From: Chitinophagaceae bacterium | GTDB lineage: Bacteria > Bacteroidota > Bacteroidia > Chitinophagales > Chitinophagaceae | Reading direction: 5' to 3' | NCBI GenBank assembly: GCA_947378615.1 | Contig: CANCKV010000299.1 | Location: 1-5,088 of the forward strand | DNA: 5,088 bases | In this document: positions 1-5,088 of the stretch, one piece after another | How the letters are laid out: the number at the start of each line of letters is the position of its first letter | How positions within the stretch are numbered: the stretch's first letter is position 1 | The notes under the pieces: generated by a model | Told to the model about the DNA's origin: nothing | What the model saw: only the letters and a program-made list of their open reading frames with translations | Database searches by the model: none | Translations under genes and position numbers: made by a program

Positions 1-3000
1 TACACAGGTGCCGATGCACAAACTGTCGAACAGACTGTAGCTACACCTATAGAGAGTCAGGTGAATGGAACGCCGGGTATGGAGTATATGCAAAGCAATA
101 GTACTAATAATGGATTGATGTCGATGAATGTTACCTTCAATGTGGGTACCGACATTGACATTGCAGCACTAGATGTACAAAACAGGGTTAGTATCGCCAC
201 TCCTTTAGTGCCTACTGTTGCAAGTAGATTGGGAATTACGGTTCGGGCATTAAATCCGAGTATGCTGATGATGGTGGCTATTTATGCACCTAAAGGAACG
301 CACGATATTACTTTTCTAGATAATTATACCAACATATTTGTGCAAGATGCGTTGCTACGTGTGCCGGGAGTAGGCAGCATCAATCGTTTTACTGATGATT
401 TTAGTATGCGGGTTTGGATGAATCCCAATAAGATGGCGGCATATAGTCTCACACCGCAGGATGTAATCAATGCCTTAAATGCTCAAAATGTTCAGGTGGC
501 TGCGGGTTCGGCGGGTGTGCCGCCACAACGGAGTTCACAAACATTCGAGATTGGTATTCTTGTCAATGGACGATTGAGTAAGGTATCCGAGTTTCAAAAT
601 ATTGTAGTCAAAACAATCCCTTCAACGGGAGAATTGGTTTATCTAAAAGATGTGGCAAGAGTTGAGTTAGGCAAATTCACTTTTGCAAGTAATTCGTTTG
701 TGGATGGTCATCGAGCCTCTTATTTGCTCATCTATCAATCTCCGGGAAGTAATGCGTTAAAGACTGCTGAGGGTGTTTATAAGGAATTGGCACAATTGAA
801 ACAATTCTTTCCTGCCGACCTTGAATATAAGGTCCCCTTCGAATCGGTTACCGTAGTGAAAGTCTCAATGACAGATGTGGTTTATACTCTATTGATGACA
901 TTAGGGCTAGTGGCAATTGTGGTGTATCTATTCCTGCAAAACTTCCGCTCTACCTTGATTCCTGTATTGGCAATTCCTGTTTCTATTTTCGGAACATTCT
1001 GTTTCTTCATACCATTAGGATTTACCATCAACACACTTACCATGTTTGGGTTTGTGTTAGCGATAGGTATTGTTGTGGATGATGCGATTATTGTGGTGGA
1101 AGCTGTACAGCATTATATTGATGAACATGGCATGTCGGCAAAAGAGGCCACTTACTATGCTATGAAAGATATTTCGGCACCCGTAGTGGCAATTGCCTTG
1201 ATATTAGCGGCAGTATTTGTGCCAGTAGGATTTATACCAGGAATTGTAGGAAGATTGTATCAACAATTTGCGATTACGATTGCCATCTCTGTTATCATCT
1301 CTGCATTTATCGCTTTATCTCTTACGCCTGCCTTATGTAGTTTACTATTAAAGCCTACGCCTAAAAAAGAGGATGCAAAGGGGATTGATAAATGGTTCTT
1401 TAGTTTTAATGATTGGTTTCAACGAATTACCGACCACTATACAATTGGTGTGAAAAACAGTATTAAGGCATCGAGATATGTAGTGATTTTATTGATTTGT
1501 ATTTGTGCGGGTGCTTATTTTATGTTCCAACAAAAGCCTTCAGGATTCATTCCTTCCGAAGATGATGGTAACCTTTATGTGACCTTTCAATTACCTCCTG
1601 CCTCTTCTACCAATCAATCGGTGTTGGTCATGAACAGACTAATGAAAGTGATTGCAGCCACTCCCGGAGTGGCACACTATGCTGCATTATCTGGGTTGAA
1701 TGTGATTAATAATGCGACTAATTCTAACTGCGGTACCGTCTATGTCCAATTAAAACCTTGGGATGAACGGAGTAAGAAAACAGAACAGGTGCCTGGAATC
1801 ATAGCAGAATTGCAGCACCGCATCAATGAAGATGGGATAAAGAATGCAAATGTGGAAGTAATACAGCCTTCTCCAATTCCGGGAGTAGGGGCAACGGTGG
1901 GATTTAATTTTCAAATAGAACAACGTAATACAGGCGATGATATTCATGCATTCGAGGCTGTTGTCAAAAAGTTTATTGACGAAGCAAATAAGAATCCCGC
2001 AATTGCACATGCTTATAGTTTTTATTCCGCGAAGACACCGAGTTATAATTTGACAGTGGATAGAGAGAAATGTCAAAAGATGGGCGTTGATGTGGGCGAT
2101 GTATTCAATACCATTCAAGCATTTATGGGTAGTTTATATGTAAATGATTTTACTACTTACAATCGAACATTCCATGTGGTGGTGCAGGCAGATACTGCTT
2201 TCCGTTCGATGATTGCTGACTTGGATAAATATTATGTAAGGAACTCGGTTGGTACGATGTTGCCACTTGGAACTTTGATAAGTTATAAGCCAACAGAAAC
2301 CGCTCCATTAATGTCACATTTCAATATCTTTCGTTCAGCAGAAATTGACGGAGCATCAGGAGTGGGATATAGCAGTACACAAACAATCGAGGCATTAAAG
2401 GAAACGGCTGCTAAGGTTTTACCACAAGGATATGCTTACGAGTTTTCTGGATTGAGTTATGAAGAGATACGTGCAGGTTCCACTACCATTTACATTTTCA
2501 TATTTTCTATCACCTTTGTTTTCTTGTTTCTCGCTGCCTTATACGAAAGTTGGTCTGTTCCCTTCTCCGTTTTGTTGGCCGTGCCAATCGGTGCGTTTGG
2601 AGCCATATTTACGCTCATTTTCCTACCTAGTATTACTAATAATGTATATGCACAGATTGGATTAATCACTTTAATTGGTTTGGCAGCCAAGAATGCCATC
2701 TTGATTGTTGAGTTTGCAAAAGTTAGGGTTGATAAGGGGGAAGATTTAATCGAGTCCACATTAACCGCTGTCAGTCTTCGTCTTCGCCCGATTGTGATGA
2801 CGTCATTGGCATTCATCTTAGGGGTGTTGCCATTAGTATTTGCAACAGGTGCGGGTGCTGTTGCAAGAAGAACGATTGGGTTAACTGTTTTTGGAGGCAT
2901 GTTAGCGGCATCTACTTTGGCAATATTCATCGTTCCTGTTCTCTTTGTATTAATTACCCGATTGTCTTACGGAAAAGAAAAATTAGCTTGGTTAAAATTA

Positions 3001-3126
3001 CATAGTCAGCAACTAAAAGAAAAGGCAAAACGAGTGGAAGAACAAGATATTGATGCCGAATTGGAATTTGAAATACAAAAATCGAGAGAGATAGCAGGCG
3101 TAATTCAACCAAAAACTGAGGCATAA
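1..3126 (+). CDS. RND efflux transporter permease subunit, HAE1/AcrB family (5'-partial)
   Basis: This is an inner-membrane proton/substrate antiporter, the pump of a tripartite efflux complex (permease, periplasmic adaptor, outer-membrane channel). The frame is open from base 1 and the first codons read YTGADAQTVEQTV, which matches residue 50 of the downstream paralogue. About 49 residues, including TM1, are therefore missing, and the GTG at 61 is not the start. By window codon: first periplasmic region to about 290; TM2-TM6 about 293-450; TM7 about 492-509; second periplasmic region about 510-825; TM8-TM12 about 829-985. Proton-relay residues are all present: Asp-Asp at 1078-1083 (AcrB D407/D408), Lys at 2689-2691 in LAAKNAIL (K940), Arg at 2779-2781 and Thr at 2800-2802 (R971, T978). 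The 1041 visible codons imply a protein of about 1090 residues, against 1049 for AcrB; the excess is a charged C-terminal tail. The reading frame is intact with no frameshift. The family call is very sure; the substrate is unknown. Confidence 0.97.
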   Translation, partial: YTGADAQTVEQTVATPIESQVNGTPGMEYMQSNSTNNGLMSMNVTFNVGTDIDIAALDVQNRVSIATPLVPTVASRLGITVRALNPSMLMMVAIYAPKGTHDITFLDNYTNIFVQDALLRVPGVGSINRFTDDFSMRVWMNPNKMAAYSLTPQDVINALNAQNVQVAAGSAGVPPQRSSQTFEIGILVNGRLSKVSEFQNIVVKTIPSTGELVYLKDVARVELGKFTFASNSFVDGHRASYLLIYQSPGSNALKTAEGVYKELAQLKQFFPADLEYKVPFESVTVVKVSMTDVVYTLLMTLGLVAIVVYLFLQNFRSTLIPVLAIPVSIFGTFCFFIPLGFTINTLTMFGFVLAIGIVVDDAIIVVEAVQHYIDEHGMSAKEATYYAMKDISAPVVAIALILAAVFVPVGFIPGIVGRLYQQFAITIAISVIISAFIALSLTPALCSLLLKPTPKKEDAKGIDKWFFSFNDWFQRITDHYTIGVKNSIKASRYVVILLICICAGAYFMFQQKPSGFIPSEDDGNLYVTFQLPPASSTNQSVLVMNRLMKVIAATPGVAHYAALSGLNVINNATNSNCGTVYVQLKPWDERSKKTEQVPGIIAELQHRINEDGIKNANVEVIQPSPIPGVGATVGFNFQIEQRNTGDDIHAFEAVVKKFIDEANKNPAIAHAYSFYSAKTPSYNLTVDREKCQKMGVDVGDVFNTIQAFMGSLYVNDFTTYNRTFHVVVQADTAFRSMIADLDKYYVRNSVGTMLPLGTLISYKPTETAPLMSHFNIFRSAEIDGASGVGYSSTQTIEALKETAAKVLPQGYAYEFSGLSYEEIRAGSTTIYIFIFSITFVFLFLAALYESWSVPFSVLLAVPIGAFGAIFTLIFLPSITNNVYAQIGLITLIGLAAKNAILIVEFAKVRVDKGEDLIESTLTAVSLRLRPIVMTSLAFILGVLPLVFATGAGAVARRTIGLTVFGGMLAASTLAIFIVPVLFVLITRLSYGKEKLAWLKLHSQQLKEKAKRVEEQDIDAELEFEIQKSREIAGVIQPKTEA
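3118..3121 (+). promoter_or_regulatory. Ribosome-binding site of the second permease gene
   Basis: GAGG lies 5 bases before the ATG at 3127, inside the last codons of the upstream gene. The stop TAA (3124-3126) abuts the ATG, so ribosomes finishing the first gene end exactly at the start of the second. This supports translational coupling or re-initiation. Bacteroidota often rely little on Shine-Dalgarno pairing, so the match may be only part of the signal. I see no room for a terminator between the two genes and did not find a convincing internal promoter. Confidence 0.55.
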
Positions 3127-5088
3127 ATGATAGCTAATACATTTATAAAAAGACCCGTAACGGCGATTGTTATAGCTATCGTTTTAATCATCTCAGGAGG
3201 ATTGTGTTTGTACAATCTTGCAGTGGACCAATATCCAAATATCAGCCCTCCCTCTGTTTCGGTTTCAGGACAATATACAGGTGCAGATGCACAGACTGTT
3301 GAACAAACGGTTGCAATCCCGATTGAAGAACAGATTAATGGTACTTCAGGAATGGAGTACATGCAGAGTACGAATACAAATAATGGGAATGTGAATGTGA
3401 ATGTCACCTTTAAAGTGGGGACGAATATTCATATTGCAGCTTTAAATGTTCAAAACAGGGTGGGCATAGCATCGCCACAATTGCCTGCTGTTGTTCGAAA
3501 GTTAGGATTGACGGTTAGGGCAAGGAATCCTAGTATGCTGATGATGGTGGCAATTTTTTCTCCAAAGGGTTCACATGGTATCACTTTTTTGGATAACTAT
3601 ACGAATGTGTTTATTCAGGATGCACTTTTGCGTGTGCCTGGTGTGGGCGATATTTCTACCCGTACTGATAATTTCAGTATGCGTATTTGGATGGATCCCC
3701 AAAAGATGGCATCGTATAGTCTTACCCCTCAGGATGTTGTAACGGCCTTAAATAAACAGAATGTTTATCTCGCAGCAGGTGCAGTAGGTTCCCCTCCTCA
3801 GGAATCTTCCCAATCTCATGAATTTAGTATTCTTGTCAATTCGAGATTGAATAAAGTCGAAGAATTCGAGAAGGTAGTGGTGAAAAATATTCCTACCAAA
3901 AATGAGTTGGTTTATCTAAAGGATATTGCAAGAGTAGAATTAGGGAAGTTCACCTTTTCAAGTAACTCTTTTGTTGATGGCAAAAGGGCGTCCTATATTC
4001 AGGTTTATCAAGCACCCGGAAGTAATGCATTGGAAACTGCCCAAAATGTAATTGCTACTATGGAGCAACTAAAGAAGGCTTTTCCATCAGATGTTGAATA
4101 TACCATTCCATTTGAGGCAGTTACAATTATCAAATCCTCTATAAGGGAAGTAGTCAAGACGTTGATAGAGGCATTATCATTAGTGGCACTAGTCGTATTA
4201 CTTTTCTTACAAAATTGGCGCTCGACACTTATCCCAATTGTGGCCATACCTGTTTCCATTCTTAGTTCCTTTATTTTCTTCATTCCACTAGGTTTTACCA
4301 TCAATACATTGACCATGTTTGGGTTGGTATTAGCCATTGGTATTGTTGTAGATGATGCGATTATTGTGGTGGAGGCGGTGCAGAAAAATATTGACAAATA
4401 TAATATGTCGGCAAAACAGGCCACTTATCAGGCCATGAAAGAAATATCTGCTCCTGTTGTTGCGATAGCGCTTATTTTAGCCTCAGTTTTTGTTCCCGTT
4501 GGTTTTATTCCTGGCATTGTGGGGCGTATTTATCAACAGTTTGCCATTACAATTGCTATTTCGGTTCTTTTTTCTGCCCTGATTGCCCTTTCACTTACGC
4601 CGGCTTTATGTACACTATTATTGAGACCTACTCCTTCTGAAGATAAGATGAATTTCATTCATCGCTTTTTTCATCACTTCAATCTTTGGTTCGAAAGTAG
4701 GACAAATGGATATGCCCGTAATGTTGCGAAATGTATCCGAGGTGCTAGGTATATCATTATCCTTTTAGTGTGTATTTGTATTGGGACAATTGTATTGTTC
4801 AAACAAAAGCCTGCAGGTTTTATTCCTCCTGAAGATGAGGGACGATTGTATGTTACCTATCAATTGCCCGAGGCATCGTCAACTGCTCAGTCTGTAGAGT
4901 TTATGAACCGCCTAATGAAAGTAGTCGGTTCTACTCCGGGAATGAAACACTTTGCGGCGATGTCGGGGTTTAATATTCTTGTAGGAGGAAGTAATTCCAA
5001 TATGGGAACACTCTTTTGTACGCTAAAACCTTGGAATAAACGAACAGAACCAAGTCAACAAGTGCCGGGAATTATAGAAGTAATTAAA
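3127..5088 (+). CDS. RND efflux transporter permease subunit, HAE1/AcrB family, tandem paralogue (3'-partial)
   Basis: This is a second inner-membrane RND pump; 654 codons are visible with no stop before the window edge. The ATG at 3127 is the real start: it gives MIANTFIKRPVTAIV, the canonical RND N-terminus (compare FIDRPIFAWV in AcrB), and has GAGG 5 bases upstream. By residue: TM1 about 12-32; first periplasmic porter/docking region about 33-340; TM2 about 343-362; TM3 about 368-388; TM4 about 393-418 with the proton-relay pair D409/D410 (4351-4356), almost at the AcrB numbers 407/408; TM5 about 442-461; TM6 about 473-499; TM7 about 541-558; then the start of the second periplasmic region. 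The relay Lys and Arg of TM10/TM11 lie beyond the window, so full function cannot be confirmed. It aligns without gaps to the upstream pump at about 68% identity (about 410 of 605, counted by eye). It is probably co-transcribed with it and may form a heterotrimer with it, as MdtB does with MdtC. Substrate unknown. Confidence 0.97.
   Translation, partial: MIANTFIKRPVTAIVIAIVLIISGGLCLYNLAVDQYPNISPPSVSVSGQYTGADAQTVEQTVAIPIEEQINGTSGMEYMQSTNTNNGNVNVNVTFKVGTNIHIAALNVQNRVGIASPQLPAVVRKLGLTVRARNPSMLMMVAIFSPKGSHGITFLDNYTNVFIQDALLRVPGVGDISTRTDNFSMRIWMDPQKMASYSLTPQDVVTALNKQNVYLAAGAVGSPPQESSQSHEFSILVNSRLNKVEEFEKVVVKNIPTKNELVYLKDIARVELGKFTFSSNSFVDGKRASYIQVYQAPGSNALETAQNVIATMEQLKKAFPSDVEYTIPFEAVTIIKSSIREVVKTLIEALSLVALVVLLFLQNWRSTLIPIVAIPVSILSSFIFFIPLGFTINTLTMFGLVLAIGIVVDDAIIVVEAVQKNIDKYNMSAKQATYQAMKEISAPVVAIALILASVFVPVGFIPGIVGRIYQQFAITIAISVLFSALIALSLTPALCTLLLRPTPSEDKMNFIHRFFHHFNLWFESRTNGYARNVAKCIRGARYIIILLVCICIGTIVLFKQKPAGFIPPEDEGRLYVTYQLPEASSTAQSVEFMNRLMKVVGSTPGMKHFAAMSGFNILVGGSNSNMGTLFCTLKPWNKRTEPSQQVPGIIEVIK
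3274..5088 (+). repeat. Diverged direct repeat of 1-1815 (tandem gene duplication)
   Basis: Bases 3274-5088 are the homologue of 1-1815 at a constant offset of 3273 with no insertion or deletion, judged from the codon-by-codon protein alignment. Identity varies. TM4-TM6 (window codons 341-440 of the first gene) match at about 86 of 100 residues, while the end of the first periplasmic region into TM2 (codons 261-300) matches at only about 19 of 40. Short stretches are nearly identical as DNA: 259-278 equals 3532-3551 exactly, and 1066-1100 equals 4339-4373 with one mismatch. This is a gene-scale paralogous repeat, not a mobile element; no flanking terminal repeats or transposase are visible. 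Confidence 0.85.

Noticed and set aside
61..63. GTG at 61 as the start of the first permease
   Set aside because: The frame is open from base 1 and the upstream 20 codons are conserved RND sequence matching residues 50-69 of the second pump, so the gene begins before the window.
1750..2118. Minus-strand open frame of 122 codons
   Set aside because: It lies wholly antisense to the second periplasmic region of the first pump and its translation has no recognisable domain; it is a shadow frame.
2459..2665. Plus-strand open frame of 68 codons in another frame
   Set aside because: It overlaps the TM8-TM9 coding region of the first pump; its hydrophobic look comes from the T-rich codons of the membrane helices read out of frame.
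2490..2930. Minus-strand open frame of 146 codons
   Set aside because: It is antisense to TM8-TM12 of the first pump, with low-complexity composition and no family resemblance.
3100..3140. Terminator or promoter between the two pump genes
   Set aside because: There is no intergenic space, no convincing hairpin with a T-run, and no promoter-like pair I could defend around the junction.
3105..3407. Minus-strand open frame across the gene junction
   Set aside because: It is antisense to the conserved N-terminus of the second pump; there is no sign of an independent gene.
4008..4424. Minus-strand open frame of 138 codons
   Set aside because: It is antisense to the region leading into TM2-TM4 of the second pump; its Ser/Thr-rich translation is typical of a shadow frame.
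3127..5088. Second pump as a pseudogene or truncated gene
   Set aside because: No stop, frameshift or gap occurs in 654 codons and the frame is open at the window edge, so the truncation is due to the window alone.

Overview
The window holds two tandem, same-strand genes for inner-membrane drug/metabolite efflux pumps of the RND superfamily (HAE1/AcrB type) and essentially nothing else. The first gene (1-3126) has lost its 5' end to the window edge, and the second (3127-5088) has lost its 3' end. Both read without interruption in the same frame. There is no intergenic DNA: the TAA stop of the first gene is directly followed by the ATG of the second.

The organism is most likely a member of the Bacteroidota, perhaps a Chitinophagales-, Cytophagales- or Sphingobacteriales-like bacterium. 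This rests on the style of the protein sequence (N-terminal FIKRPVTA, NGTPGMEYMQS and FLDNYTN blocks resembling Bacteroidota HAE1 permeases) and on a base composition of roughly 40% GC, judged from a few lines. It is an inference, not a database result.

Layout: 1-3126 carries the first pump from about residue 50 to its stop, including transmembrane helices 2-12, both periplasmic porter regions, the complete proton-relay set (Asp-Asp in TM4, Lys in TM10, Arg and Thr in TM11) and a charged C-terminal tail longer than that of AcrB. 3118-3121 is a GAGG ribosome-binding site for the second gene. 3127-5088 carries the second pump from its true N-terminus through TM7 into the second periplasmic region.

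The two proteins align without a single gap over the 605 shared residues, at about 68% identity by hand count, so they are tandem paralogues. They very probably belong to one operon and are translationally coupled. By analogy with MdtB/MdtC, they could form a mixed trimer or serve as two pumps of different specificity sharing one periplasmic adaptor and one outer-membrane channel. Those partner genes would be expected just outside the window and are not visible here. The clearest local divergence between the copies is in the substrate 'switch loop'. I see no novel system type; the tandem pair and its pocket divergence are the points worth following.
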